Shown piece by piece: positions 10,540 through 22,204 of a DNA stretch of 64,000 nucleotides. Source of the stretch: Sclerodactyla briareus (Eukaryota; Echinodermata; Holothuroidea; Dendrochirotida; Sclerodactylidae); NCBI GenBank assembly GCA_026419785.1, contig JAODTK010000189.1, forward strand, positions 297,501-361,500, in the 5' to 3' direction. Both the position numbers and the translations under genes were made by a program. Every line of letters begins with the position of its first letter. Position 1 is the first letter of the stretch. The notes under the pieces were generated by a model. It saw only the letters and a program-made list of their open reading frames with translations. It ran no database searches and was not told the DNA's origin.

Positions 10540-11010
10540 GGCCTTATTCCGACGCTTTGAGGATGACTGAGTTGTCATATTTACTATGCATAGGATGCCT
10601 TATAACACTGAACTGCGGACCATTCCCAGGGACCTTACGTTTGAACAGTCTTATTGAAGGGAGGATTTCCCCGATGATCCGACTAGCTTTTTCAATGATA
10701 TGATCGTCAACATCTTTGGACGATTTGCTGGCGTTTCCAGCCCAAGGATCCAAACATAGGAACAGACACTGCCAATAATATAATTATAAAATCGTGGTTG
10801 AATATTGAAAGATCTTGATGTATGTTAAAACTGCGTGATTAATGTAGACCGTACATCCTAGCCTCGATCACTTCGCCACATTTTCAGCATGTATATCCCA
10901 TTATTGGTTATCAAACATGACTCCCAGGTATTTGTGTTGATCTACCCTTTCCACTGTTTTGTTCTTGATTACAACTGGCTGTGTTATGTCTGGTGACGAC
11001 ACAACGATTA
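10540..11010 (-). mobile_element. CR1/L2-like LINE fragment, 3' part of reverse transcriptase
   Basis: On the - strand, at about 10965-10905, it reads VVIKNKTVERVDQHKYLGVM FD, the (F/H)KYLGV..D motif near the thumb. It is followed at 10753-10544 by WAGNASKS, EKASRIIGEILPS and IRHPMHSKY. The last matches the conserved C-terminal tail (KA..IIG..LPS......HPL) of CR1/L2-type elements. It abuts the RTE-like fragment on the same strand, so two separate LINE remnants lie side by side or nested. Confidence 0.65.
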
Positions 11011-13745
11011 CTCGAGAACTTAGAACGCTGGCACTAATTCCGAAAAATGGACTCAGCAGCTACAACACTTTCCTATGAAAAGGTTGTCCTAAACCAGTTC
11101 GAGTGTTGTTACACGACTCAACTCTTACCTTCCCGCAAACACAGGCTCCCACTTCAGATGTTTTGCATAGACGCCTCCTAAAATAGTATGGTTTATGGTA
11201 ATCTTCCAGTCAAGAACTGCCGTTTCGATTGGATGAACCATTTAAAATCATTTACTCCTCTCTCATCCCAGTTCTAGTTTGCTAGTTCGAGCCAGACGTA
11301 GTGTGAACCACTCCCTCCCTGTACTCGATATGCAGATAACATGAATAAAATATCGGAATGAATTCTATTCAACAGAATCCTACAGGTATTTGTAATAAAT
11401 GGTACCATATAGGCTTTGCTGTTAGGCAGTGTTTGGTTTACGGTTTATTCGAAACGCATGCAAGAACAACCACAGTACGAAACGGGGTTACGTAATAATA
11501 CGTCAATCAATAAGCAATAACCCAGCCATGACATGTTTATACTGTGCATTATCCATAGGTTAGCGGAGGTTCATGTAATGATTTGTCCCATGTGTCCATG
11601 TCTGGATGTTCATTCAACAAATCAGATAACCGATTTTTTTTAGCAATCATTAGCTCAGCGATGTTGTGATCAGATTAACAGATAAATTGGAGGCCGGTTG
11701 CAGTGTTAGGTACTGTCTATTCTACTACGTTGGGTCCTAGAACTGGGTTATACTTAAAAACGGTCACCCGGTACAATGGCGTCAAGGGGCATTTATGTGA
11801 GGATCGCGACGTTTACATATTGTAATGGCACACTGTAGTGACGAATACGAATGTTTATAACGCTCTCGAACCGAACATAATAAAACACCCTTGTTGTCGC
11901 TTCAAATGTCAAGGGTCCATAGGTACAGAGATGTTCTCGGCTTATACACAATATAAAGAAAACTTCGGACCCCCCCCACACTCCAAGTTTAGGAGTTACA
12001 TCTATTATATTCGGTACTTGGTCTGCTTGTGAGTATAATAGTTAATTTTTTCTTGAATATTTCACGTTCTGTATTCTAGTTTTAATAAAATCGTTTATGT
12101 AACATTACCTAAAAAGTTTCATGCGTACGACAAGCACTATGTGGTGTAATAAATAGCACACTTAATCAGTGAGAACCTCTGAATCGCGTTTCTGGTTTAT
12201 TGTAACACTTGTATGGTTGAGTATACGACCATCATGTTGGCCTAACATCAGCATGCATTGTTCCTTCAAGTAGATTTGTGAGTGTTTATGGCACATATCG
12301 ATATAACCAGGAACAACAATGTGGATTTCGGCCTTGATGAATTGGGAAACAACAGAATCGCATAGTTGTTGAGTCAGTAATCGGTCCACCAGTTGTCATG
12401 TTTGCTGTGCGCGTGTGACGTGGACTCGTGAAGAATATAATGCCTCTACGGGACCTACATTCCATCAACATGTGACAACCCATCATAGATGGTAAAAACT
12501 AAATGAAACGTCATCTAATGTAAAAAAAAAAAAAGGTCAACAGCTGAAGATATTGCTAACACGATCGTCCAGCATAATATAGGTGGATGATGCAATCTCA
12601 GAGGGATACATGAACCTAGTATTGTTGAAACCTCGGGACATGCACGGCCCCACGTATATCGATTATCCCATAACTTTGGTATGGTTCCTCATCATGGGTA
12701 AGCATGGAGTCGACAGTACTCACGATTGTCAGATTAGGATCTGTTAAGGATCACGCGCCTTCTTAACTTTCGGGTACAAATGTCAATTGCACAATTTATT
12801 ATTTATTATAGGCCTATGTCACGGTTTCAAGTACACTTATGACACTTCGGAGAGGAGTTGAAGCTTGCCGGGTTTTTCGTTTCATAAGTGGAATAGAAAT
12901 GGAACAATGGATATAGCTAATGATTTCATCTCTCAATTGTGACAACGTGCTAATAGATTCGCGTCAAACTACTGAATAGGTTAAATGCCTCTCGGGCTAT
13001 ATAGAAAGGAGTCCAGTCTCCTTCGAACTCATTGCACCATGCCCTTCATGGAGAAATAATGGTAAGACCGTGAAAGCCTACGGCTTAGGGGTTCTCCAGG
13101 AGAAAAGAAAGGGCAAACATTTCAGTAGGGCCAACAACACGTGATATTTCTCATAAGAGCACGGGGAGCACGCATATCGATTATAGGCTTTATTCAATTA
13201 GGTGGCGTTCAGCAATCATGTTTACAAGTTACAATTGGCAGAAATATTGAATCTGCACGAATTTCAATTTTTTGAAGAGAATGAGTCTCGAGCTGGTGTA
13301 TACTGGAACAGCAGGGTTCCTGCTCTCTTGACAAGGAAGCTACACACCCACATCGTTCAATGGATCAGACTTCGCATTCTCGTGTTAACAAGGGGTTAGG
13401 GTCTTCGACACCGTTGACCTCAATGATCTCGACCTCATACCCTCTCCTCGCCCCCCCATCGTTGGGTGTTGTTATATCGTTCTCCCAACAGCTCTGAAAG
13501 CAATAACTCGTTCCTTTCCAAAGTTTCCGGTAAGGGTACAATTATTATGGATGAATCGAATTATCAGAATTCTGGGTTTTGACGGTGGTAGTGGTGGTGA
13601 AGGATCTGACTTTTTAATGTCACCCAAGATTGTTTCCTTTCGCAGCATGTTCATTTTCCTACCAGAAAGCATAATATTTCAGATGTTTGCCGGTACGGTA
13701 TGATCCGGTTCCGGGGATAATGTAGATGGTCGATTTAGATGGCAT
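11010..13745. other. No gene recognised
   Basis: AT-rich sequence with an A-run at 12522-12534. A 75-codon - strand frame at 12162-12389 looks moderately codon-like but matches no family I recognise and has no clear splice sites. Nothing else supportable. Confidence 0.45.
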
Positions 13746-13749
13746 TCCT

Positions 13750-15290
13750 GGGTGATGAAGATTGACCTCAACTTTAGGAAGAGTTTAATTGGAAAAGTTA
13801 ACCAGATATTTGAAGTTTACGTTCCTTGGAAAAAGTTCAGCAAAAAGCTAGTCCAACGTTTAATTTCTGGTGCAAGCTCGATTTTGAGATTTGAGAGGCA
13901 GATTGCCTCTGATATGAAGGATACTCCCTCCTCGTGCGTTCTTCTATAAGTTAGGGAGAGAAGAAAGTCATGGACCGAATGACCTATTGTTAGTTCCCAT
14001 ATCGGGTAATACAGCCAGCGATAGTCAGGAGATGGCTAGCGTTTCTTCATTAACTATTTGGGTCGGTATTCACTCACTTCAGAATTTCAGCGACCTCGTG
14101 GTTGATGTTCCTCATAATAGCTCCTGGTCCGGACGGAGTAAGATCCTTCTCATTGATTTTTTTTCTTGCCGACCAGTTGCCTATTCCATTGGCTATCATT
14201 TTCAATCAAACTTGCCAGAAGTTGTTGTTCCGGATGATAGAAGAGAGCAAATGTTTCTCCTATTTTCAAGAAAGGCAAGCGGTCTCTTCCTTGTAATTAC
14301 AGGCCAGTGAGTCTACTAGTGTTGTCTGCAAGGTCTTGGAATCCATTATTCGGGATCATATGGCGTCTTTTCCAATGAGCATAGTCTAACTCTTCTTAGC
14401 GTAGATTTAGGAGAAATCTCCCGTGTTTGACTAATATCCTAGAATTTATGGAAGTCCACTAGTTGCAGTTGACAAAGGCAGTGCTGTTAATATAATTTTT
14501 CTAGACTTCCAAGAAAAGACAAGTGCAAAGTTATGCGTGTTGGTTTCCTCTTCCGCAAAAACGCTTCCCTATGGTATATATATAAATAGCCAAATTATTC
14601 ATCAGGTGAATTCAGTAAAAAAGGATCGGCGGAGTCATTTTGATCCATTCTTGAAAAGGCATAAGCGGTGTGCTGAAGCTGTGAGAAAAGGTAAATGGAG
14701 TCTCGGCTTGATTGACTTCACTTCAGTTTCCTTGATAAAAAAAATATTGTTGCCGGATGTTTAGGCAACTAGTGAGACCTCACCTGGAGTATCATGTCCA
14801 AGTATGGAATCCTTACTTCTCGAATGATAAGCAGGTATTTGAAGGCGTTTAGCGGAGGGCTGCACTAGATTAATTCACTGTCCGGCTAAAAGAATCACCT
14901 TACGGGAAAAGATCAGGCGTCTCGGTCCTACTTCGATAGAGCTGAGACGAATTCGAGGTGATCTGAGTGATGGATTAGAGGGTTTTCTTTCAGTTACCAC
15001 CGACTATCAATAGGGTTACTACCTCAAGCTCCGTGGCAAACCTCGTGGATGGGACATTATAGATAATTCTTCTCACAGAAAATTATTAATGAGTGAAATA
15101 TCTTCCCTGATGAAGAGTGTGAATGCGTCTTGACTTATTTTTCAAGAACTGTGGGCGAACTCTTGAGGCATCTGGGTTATTCTTCTCTTTTGGAATGCTG
15201 TGGTTTCAGGGTCTTTCATGAAGATTTTGTCCTTTCTTACCCTTCTCCATTAAAACTAAACCGAATGTGAACTTGAACTATCCAGACCTG
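13750..15290 (+). mobile_element. CR1/L2-like LINE, decayed second ORF
   Basis: Order of recognisable pieces on the + strand: a linker with FERQIASDMKD, then GNTASDSQEMASV (13999-14045), a typical segment between endonuclease and RT; APGPDG (14121-14138); IPLAIIFNQTCQ (about 14187-14222); NYRPVSL (14295-14315); FLDFQEKT (about 14500-14524, family DF.KAFD); and LVRPHLEYHVQVWNP (14767-14811), QRRA-RLI and LREKIRRLGLTS.ELRRIRGDL (to about 14970). At least four frame changes occur. No intact catalytic YADD/FADD box was found. The endonuclease end is missing or unrecognisable upstream of 13750. Confidence 0.85.
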
Positions 15291-15499
15291 GTCGAGTTAT
15301 CGTGTTTATAGGCTGAAGTTGGCCAAGTTGTTTATTTTACACTGAATGTATGTATGTTACCTAAAAAAGTTTCCAATCGTAGTTGAAACTTTTCAACCAG
15401 GATTTTTCCGACTTGTGAAGCGCTGTACACCGGTGCTTCTTGTGGGTTGCATTCAGTGCTATACGAACGCATTATTATTATAAATAGCCAATTATTGAT

Positions 15500-16029
15500 T
15501 TTTAGAGAAAAATCCCTTTCTACAAAACAAAAAAAGGACCCGTATCTACATCGATACGATAGAGTTCCTGTACTTCATATAAGAAAGCGACACAGAAAGC
15601 GATCAAGTTCAGCTTGATCGGACCAAGCGTTATAGACTGTCGTGTTACAACCTCAAATGACCTCCAACCTGACCTAAGAAGGAGAGGGACCTTACACTTA
15701 TCATGAGAAACACACATATCAAGTAGGGCTCTTCCATCCAGGTGAGGTTGATTTTCACAGAGTTTCTATTCTTCACCACAAAGACCCTCCATCCGCAGCA
15801 AAAACTATATGGTTCTTGTGCTCCCCATAAGACAGCTGCCACACCAATTTTCAGATTGAGCGTTCCGGACCTAACGTGTTCACAAGGAGTTCAGACGTTG
15901 ACCCGATGTGAGCTCAGATGACTCTGACATGCAAGTACAACTGATTGGGAAACACCCATGACAACGTACGAGTCGTCAACTAGGGTGGGGTTTGAATTAT
16001 GTTTACAAGCAAAGACGCCTACACACTCA

Positions 16030-16065
<36 letters not shown>

Positions 16066-16190
16066 ATACATAGCTGCCTGATTCTCCTGACTCCGTCGAG
16101 GGATGAAAAGTAATTACCCCGGACTACAATCAGAAACGACATTAGGCTACTCTGTATTCCCCATAAGGAAGCAGCATACCAAATTTGGGG
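15500..16190 (-). repeat. Dispersed repeat with AGGTCA half-sites (copy B)
   Basis: Same family as the copies at 1.4, 29.8, 38.7 and 44.6 kb, inverted. Contains GTTCCTGTACT...AAG, GATCGGACCAAGCG, TGACCT at 15658-15663 and 15670-15675, CTTGTGCTCCCCATAAG, GTGTTCACAAG, GTTTACAAGC, and a (CA)n tail at about 16030-16062 followed by CTGACTCCGTCGAGGGATGAAAAG. The tail end matches the copy at 30.3 kb. Confidence 0.75.
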
Positions 16191-16533
16191 ATTAAATTAG
16201 GGAGGCGTTCCCTATGGGTAACAATTTCATAGCCACACATCTGGAAGGATTAAACGGAAACGGCCTGATAATTGGCAGCTAAGAAGGCATCAACTCTAAA
16301 AACAAACTAATGAATTTCACTCCATTGGTGTGATCACTCAGCAAATTTGGTGTGGACTCTCACTCTAGTAGTTCATTCTATTAGAGTGGAGTATAAGTCT
16401 ATAATGGGCGAAAAATCTCTCCAATGGAGTGGTATTGATCTTCTGAAATGGCGTGATGATCACTCGAAGAGACTCAGCACACGCCTGTGAGTGAAACCTC
16501 CCTCTCTTGTTTATGGAGTAAAGGTCTTTCCGC

Positions 16534-16600
16534 CAGTGGCGTCCGTGCCCATTGAGCCCAGTGGGGGAGGGGGGTGGGGGGTTGGGGGGGGGGGGGTTCA
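16534..16600. repeat. CAGTGGCG-led poly-G tract
   Basis: CAGTGGCGTCCGTGCC at 16534 runs into a G-rich tract of about 37 bases. The same opening word precedes G-rich tracts at 18595 and, as CAGTGGCAGAGTCAG, at 33855; its complement CGCCACTG ends a C-rich block at 63170-63177. It is probably the terminus of a MITE family. Confidence 0.5.
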
Positions 16601-17059
16601 GAGGTGTCGTGAAATTTTGTCATACTTAAATTAGAAAGGTATTCTCGAAATCGAAAAGCCAAAATTTGCGTAATAACACGCTGGATCCCCTGATATTCTT
16701 AGTTATTTTTGTTCTATTCGTGGAAATATGTCCAAACATACACACATTGCCTCTCGAGGGTTACCGAATGGCGGTCCGCGGGCCAAAATTAGCACGCCAG
16801 ATGATGCAATCCGGAACACCATAAATACAAGTTAGGAAAAAATATGTGACAAGAAAAGGTAGGAATTGATAATCGAAGTTTCATAAACGCTGGAAAACGT
16901 CGATGCATGTATTGGAATGTCACTATCAACTGATCAATAAAATATCAAAATCACTTTTAGTCAATCAATATTGTGATCACTATATTTTTCCGGGCTATAA
17001 GAATATTTTTTGTTTGATATTAATGTTTATCTATAACTAACATTTGCGACCTGACATGA

Positions 17060-17960
17060 CCTGACATGAGTGGCTAAGGCGAAATACATACAAATGCCTC
17101 GAGTTGATTTTCGAATTATCAATGAAAATAGCCATCTGGAGATCACCATTTAGCATTTGAGAAGACCTAATTTCGCTACGCTGCGCGGCAACTAAGGGTG
17201 CCGCTTCGATTGAATAGTATAAAGCTTGGATAGCCTTGAAATCGCAAAGAACATAGAGTGGCTACGGTGAAATTCATACTAATTCATACGATTGGATAGT
17301 ATGATGCTGCTTGAGAACATACGGTGGTTGAAACGGTGGCTAATACGGTGGTTAAGATGGAATTCATTTTAATTTGCAAAGTTCATTCTCAATTAACTGC
17401 ATGAAAAATGGCCATCTGAGTGCATCAGAGAAGACCATAATGGAAGTTTTCCTAAAGCTTCGCCGGCAACCAATGTACGTCGCTCTGCTTTCATAGGATA
17501 TAATCGTATCAACATAATGTTGGCTGAAGTGAAATTTCTGCTTTCTTTTTTTCAAATTTCAGTTCATTTTAATTTTTGGTAATGGAAAATGACCATCTGG
17601 AGCTCCTCATTGGCAACATAGAACACTTTTTTTTTAAAATACCGAGGCACGCAATCAAGGGTGTCGTGTAGCCTAGATAAGCATGACATAAGTCTGTGGC
17701 CCACTAATTAATTTCACATATTTTTTTTAGCCATCTGAAACCCATCATTGGGAACCCCTGGTAAATCCTCTGATGCATAACTAAAGTGGTTTTAAAGAGA
17801 AGTGAATTGTAGCCAGAAGCCAATCGACTGAATATTTGAGGTGTAGAAGAAGTCCATTGTAGCCAGAAGCCTATCACCTGAATATTTTCGAGAATATTTC
17901 CCGGAATGAAAAAGTTGAAAGTTTTTGTAAATTTTAGAGATGTCGCTTTGCTTCCATAAG
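17060..17960. repeat. Degenerate tandem repeat with (A/G)CCATCTG(G)A core
   Basis: The word GCCATCTGGAG..CATC recurs near 17132, 17409, 17591 and 17731. Between copies lie GGCAAC.AAGGGTG.CG and GTGGCTAAGG-TGAAATTCAT-type segments. A shorter direct repeat of about 47 bases, ATTGTAGCCAGAAGCC, lies at about 17808 and 17855. Units are strongly diverged. Confidence 0.6.
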
Positions 17961-18109
17961 TCACGGAAAGTGGGGAGTTTTTTCCCTGCTATCTGACGAA
18001 CATTTGTGTGTATGTTTCGCGCCAACCCGTGGTGGCGCTTAGATAGTCATCATCTGCTGATGCCCCCCCCTAAAAAATTGCACGACGCCCCGCTTTCCAC
18101 AGACCTCAT

Positions 18110-18600
18110 TTTCCGTTGGTATTTAGCGATGCGGGAAACAGTAAGGCTATGATTCCATATGTGTGTATGCGGTCCGGTACGCTTGTGAAAAATCGCGGAT
18201 TCTCATGACTTGGAATGGGGTAGTGTCTGAACAAGTCCTATTTAGTTCGCAAAGATATTGGTTCCACAAAGGGACGGTTCCTAAATGGAAAGCAAAAAAA
18301 AAAAAAAAAAAAAAAACGCAACACTGATAGGCAAAATAAGCACATGTACCAATTCGTAGGATTCTATGGCATATCGTTTCTCAAATACCCTTTTATCCAA
18401 TACACGACAATATGCACGGGCTTCGGCAGGTTTTTAACTTATTAAGTGTTCTCTTAAGAACAAACGTTCGTTATTCCTATGTATTCCAACGACAATATGC
18501 ACGGGCTTCGGCAGGTTTTTAACTTATTAAGTGTTCTCTTAAGAACAAACGTTCGTTATTCCATGTATGTGATGTTCACATCCATCCTGGACACCAGTGG
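18110..18600. repeat. Dispersed repeat shared with 46.9-47.3 kb, with an internal tandem duplication
   Basis: Segments such as GATTCCATA.GTG.G, TGTGAAAAATCG, AAGATATTGGTTCC, GCACATGTACC, CTATGG.ATATC and GTTCGTTATTCC recur in the same order at 46930-47340. Inside, about 74 bases (18404-18477) are repeated without change at 18489-18562, an 85-base period. A poly-A run lies at 18294-18316. Confidence 0.75.
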
Positions 18601-18680
18601 CGTAGCCAGTGGGGGTGTGGAGAGGGGGGGGGGCAGGGGGACGACCAAACAAAAATCGAGAGCGCAAATCGGGAAATCGA
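18595..18680. repeat. CAGTGGCGTAGCCAG with G-rich tract
   Basis: CAGTGGCGTAGCCAGTGGGGG is followed by G runs to about 18640. It has the same terminal word as at 16534, 33855 and (complement) 63170. No second terminus was located with confidence. Confidence 0.45.
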
Positions 18681-19620
18681 AGGCTAAAAAATGGGAATGA
18701 AGGAGGGAAGGGGAAGCGAGAATAACAGTGGGAACCCCCCAATGCGTAAAATTGGGAATATAAATGGAACAATAGCGAAAGTTGACCCTATTGACGGGTA
18801 CTTATGTAGGGTGCTGCTTTCTGACGCCCTCATAAAATGAGAGGTCACCAGCAGTCCCCTTCCCCTCCCACCCATCACTATCGTGAGCCATGAGAAACCC
18901 GGAAAAGAAAGCGTCTTTGCCCCCTCTGGTTGGTAGCGGTGCCAGGAACGCCTGAGCAACACTGGAAACCAGCCTTTTGCAAAACGACGAATTACGGAGA
19001 GTCCGTTATTTAAAGAGGCAGGAAATGTACAAACTTACTTTCTCATTCGTTACCATATTATATAAGGAAGAACACCCACATTTTTTTTCCCTAAGTCCCC
19101 GCTTGTCCTGAAAAGGCACTTCAATTTGCCCTTAAGGCATCCGTAGCATATCTCGTCGAACCGCATGAGATACGTGATGTCCATACAAGAGCCCAAGCGG
19201 GCCGACGTGGTATCGTTGACCGAGTTTGCCATTACCTTTGTGTTTAGTTTTTGTCATTACATCGTGAAAAATTGTTATCATTCGCTTCCAGAATTCGAGG
19301 AATGTCCGCATGATAATTAAGTTTTTTATGGTGATTTTCTGTAGGAAACATTTTTTAATCATCTACACAGGCACAAAAAACGGGAAGTCTCACGATTAGG
19401 ACCTAATTTCGAGGGACAATCTTGGCGTTTCGGGCCGATTGCGAGTTAGCCGGCCGAACTGCTGGATAGAACAGGTAACACTTCTGGGGGATGTCGAAAA
19501 TGTTGGTAGCCTAATATAAGACACATCTAACGTATGTGCAGGTCTATCAGCAACTAAGTACCTAGTCAGACAAATGTCGAGCGATTCGAAGGATCTGAAT
19601 TAACATCTTTCGCATCTTCG
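18680..19620. other. No gene recognised
   Basis: Overlapping - strand frames at 19050-19362 have a plausible acceptor and a GTAATG donor-like site, but I recognise no family. Nothing else supportable. Confidence 0.35.
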
Positions 19621-19628
19621 TCAAGTTT

Positions 19629-19835
19629 TTGACGAGGAAGACTTCATCTGATGTTCACGCCGATCAAGAAATTCGACCGATTGGTAATTGCCATACCAAT
19701 TCGAGCCTCTCCGAAGAAGAGCCGAATGCTGCCGACGAACAGCCAGGCCAGGCAGCGGAGCCTGTCGCGGTAGAAGTTGCGGAGGCCATCGATCGGCTAA
19801 ATGATCTCACTAGTAAAGCACACAATGTAGCCTAG
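19629..19835 (+). CDS. Acidic ORF upstream of the P2X7-like domain gene
   Basis: 68 codons, less AT-rich than the surroundings, rich in Glu, Ala and Pro: SLSEEEPNAADEQPGQAAEP then VAVEVAEAIDRLNDL, ending TSKAHNVA. No domain. It lies 1 kb upstream of the Cys-rich domain exons on the same strand and could be an N-terminal exon, since invertebrate P2X7-like-domain proteins often have acidic, low-complexity N-terminal parts. It could equally be an unrelated frame. Confidence 0.3.
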   Translation: MTRKTSSDVHADQEIRPIGNCHTNSSLSEEEPNAADEQPGQAAEPVAVEVAEAIDRLNDLTSKAHNVA

Positions 19836-20343
19836 CGAAGTTTAGCGATAGGAATATGGTATGGTATTGAACATGTTCTTGAACTGAGTAATCTCTAGCC
19901 TATTGCTACATAAAAATCCGTTTAGGGATCCGATGATTACGTTTTCAACCAAAATAAATTGACTTCAAAATAACCGTGTTCGTTATGAAACTGAAAAATT
20001 GCCTATATTTGGAACTATCTGTATGGACTTTGACTTTTGACATTGAGTAGCCTAAAACTAAGCATGGCAACAGGAACCTCATTGTGCTCAGATACGGCCA
20101 GGCCTCTGCATGCAATCACTATTTTGTACCTATGCACAAAATGGAATACCATCTACTTAAAGTGAGTATTTTGACTGCCAAAGTCAGGATAACCTCATTT
20201 GTGACGATAACATTAGCCACTGCGTACCGCACTGACGTCACTGCAATCCATGAATAGTCCTACATGTATGCCATGCCTCGATTTTGAATAACCACTGGGT
20301 AAATTAAATCATGGTCCAATCGAAGAACACCATACCCTAGGCC

Positions 20344-20511
20344 ATGTGTGCATACGATCCCGACGATGAAGAGGAGGCTAGACTGGAACTGGCTGAATCC
20401 GAGATAGGCACTAACTGCTTTTGTCACAATTTAGCGAAATATCACCTACCAACGTCAATAGGTGAAAACAAGAGCTCAACTCTGCACAAAGTCATGGAAT
20501 GTCTTTCTTGA
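20344..20511 (+). CDS. Acidic ORF, probable exon before the P2X7-like domain
   Basis: Reads MCAYDPDDEEEARLELAESE then IGTN. A YDP/acidic segment ending in GNT/GTN directly before W-C-x-C is what I expect upstream of this domain. If the exon ended after ACTG (about 20416) and joined the exon at 20881, the joint codon would be TGG and the protein would read GTN-W-CSCGRC, completing the WC.C..C motif. No GT lies at that point in the sequence as given, so this needs a one-base error or another border. The frame itself continues to a stop at 20509-20511. Confidence 0.35.
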   Translation: MCAYDPDDEEEARLELAESEIGTNCFCHNLAKYHLPTSIGENKSSTLHKVMECLS

Positions 20512-20880
20512 CAACCTTTCCGATAGTTGCATGACATGTACCATTTTCTTAATTCCTCCAGTTGGCATAGTAACATAATAGTGAAATTGACGGTTGTGGT
20601 ATTCCTTAACTACATATTATGTACAGTATGCTTCCATTGGAATAGTAGAGAAATAGTGAATTGCTCCCGCGATATTGTGTCCTTGCATATTTTGCCACAC
20701 ACACCAACATGGGCAGGATTTTTATGATCTGACTACTGGAAGAGATACATAACATTTAGTCGTCTTTATGTAGTGGTTTGAGACTGGTCTCGTATAATAA
20801 TCATTATATTCATCATAATCACAGTAGCCTACACTGTACAACTTCTTAATCACTATCTATTATTTTTAATATCCAAATAG

Positions 20881-21089
20881 GTGCTCTTGTGGGAGATGCA
20901 CACTGATGATGACGGTGTCCAGGAGTCATTGTTGCAGGGAGGTGGACCAGTAATGATCGCAGGGAGAGAGACAGAGACTGGCAGACGTGCATCACGGACC
21001 TGATTGGTTCAACCCGATCTGTCTGAATGAGCAAGTTTCGGGTGTGGCATATTTCCATTATGGGCCCGGCCGGGACACAAAGAGAATGA
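20881..21089 (+). CDS. P2X7-receptor-like cysteine-rich domain, first recognised exon
   Basis: Acceptor CAAATAG (AG 20879-20880); donor ATGA|GTAAGT at 21090, or with one lost G, ATGAG|GTAAGT. Pieces in order: CSCGRC (20882-20899), SHCCREV (20924-20944), TCITD (20985-20999), then after one base shift DWFNPICLNEQV (21002-21037) and AYFHYG. This is the arrangement WC.C..C...CC.E...CIT....F...CLN..VL of the zinc-binding cytoplasmic domain of vertebrate P2X7, where the Cys residues bind metal. In many marine invertebrates the domain occurs in proteins without the ion channel. Two frame changes are needed within 209 bases. It continues in phase into 22079 if the lost G is assumed. Confidence 0.75.
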
Positions 21090-22078
21090 GTAAGTTTTTC
21101 TTGTGACTAGTTTACATCCAGATTCACAAAATCCCATCCCTGACTATGCAGAGCACTCATGATTGAATCCATCAGCATTTAGTGATTAGGCAGTCTATGG
21201 ACCGTTTAATGAAAGTTTTTTTAGTGGATTTACCCATAGCTCAGTCACACAAATTAAAGTTCTGGAAATTCCTATGGTCTGGGGGTTGTAGAATATCATG
21301 CTATTACCACAGTTTACATGGCATACCTGCAAGTGGAAGGCCATGCACTTTAAGGCTGGAGTGTCTACCGTATCTACTTACACGCACTCACCTACTGAGT
21401 ACTTGACACAGCTTTTGCTGTTTCAAAAGGAACTGCCCAACTGGTGCTGTGATCAATTAGCGAGGGGGGGGTCCCATTGACAGATCTCTTATTTGGGTAC
21501 CGGGGTAACCGATTTGAATTTTGAAGGATTTCCACAAAAATTGTGGATGTGGTCTGCCTTCGTGAGACTCATACAATGCAATTTCAAAGCTCTTGGTTTT
21601 TTATGAAACCCACAAGTCTTGAACTGTTAGAAAGTTTTCACCAACCATGAAAATCATGTCCACTTTATCAATGCCATCCTGACTGATGACCAAGGTACAC
21701 CACTGCAGCAGCTATTATTTCAGTGTACACATAGGTGTACAGAACGTGCTAGCAGTAATTGTTGGTTGAATACCTAAATTGTGCACAATCTCTGGTGCAC
21801 AGTGGGCTTACTGTGTGCTCATTTGCATAATCCAAGATTATCGCAGGAAACATCTCATTTATCGTTAGGATGCCCAAAACTGTAACAATAATAGTATTTG
21901 ACTGTTTGTTTACTGAGGATGAAAACTATTTAGTTTTCATGCTTGTTGATGTGACAAGACCTGAAATTTAATGTCTGTTTGATCTCAGGCCGATTGCTGA
22001 CTACGACCACACCCTTTTGTAACAACTAACATGACTTCATTACGAATTCCTGTATTTAAATAATCCTTCACTACACAG

Positions 22079-22204
22079 GCGGTACAGATATACAGCCTAC
22101 CGTCAGCTCGTGAGATGGGTGCTGGGGATTGCCTGCCTGTGTGATCCTGCCGCATCATGGAAAGTTCCATCGAAGAGGTTGTGGATTTCAATACCCAAGA
22201 TTGA
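22079..22204 (+). CDS. P2X7-receptor-like cysteine-rich domain, second exon
   Basis: Acceptor TTCACTACACAG (AG 22077-22078). From 22080 it reads RYRYTAYRQLVRWVLG, the AYR....W..G block of P2X7-type C-terminal domains; human P2X7 has a related CAYR..ATWRFG. The family continues LG...R.VIP.C....IR..FP. Here the following bases hold GTGATCCTGCC..TCATGGAAAGTTC, which fits VIPA....K(V/I) only with several indels, so the end is approximate. No ion-channel ectodomain or membrane segment is seen in the window, so this is likely a stand-alone domain gene, not a P2X channel. Confidence 0.65.

Noticed and set aside
18110..18600. Centromeric-type satellite
   Set aside because: Only one local duplication and one distant copy (46.9 kb); it is a dispersed repeat, not a long array.
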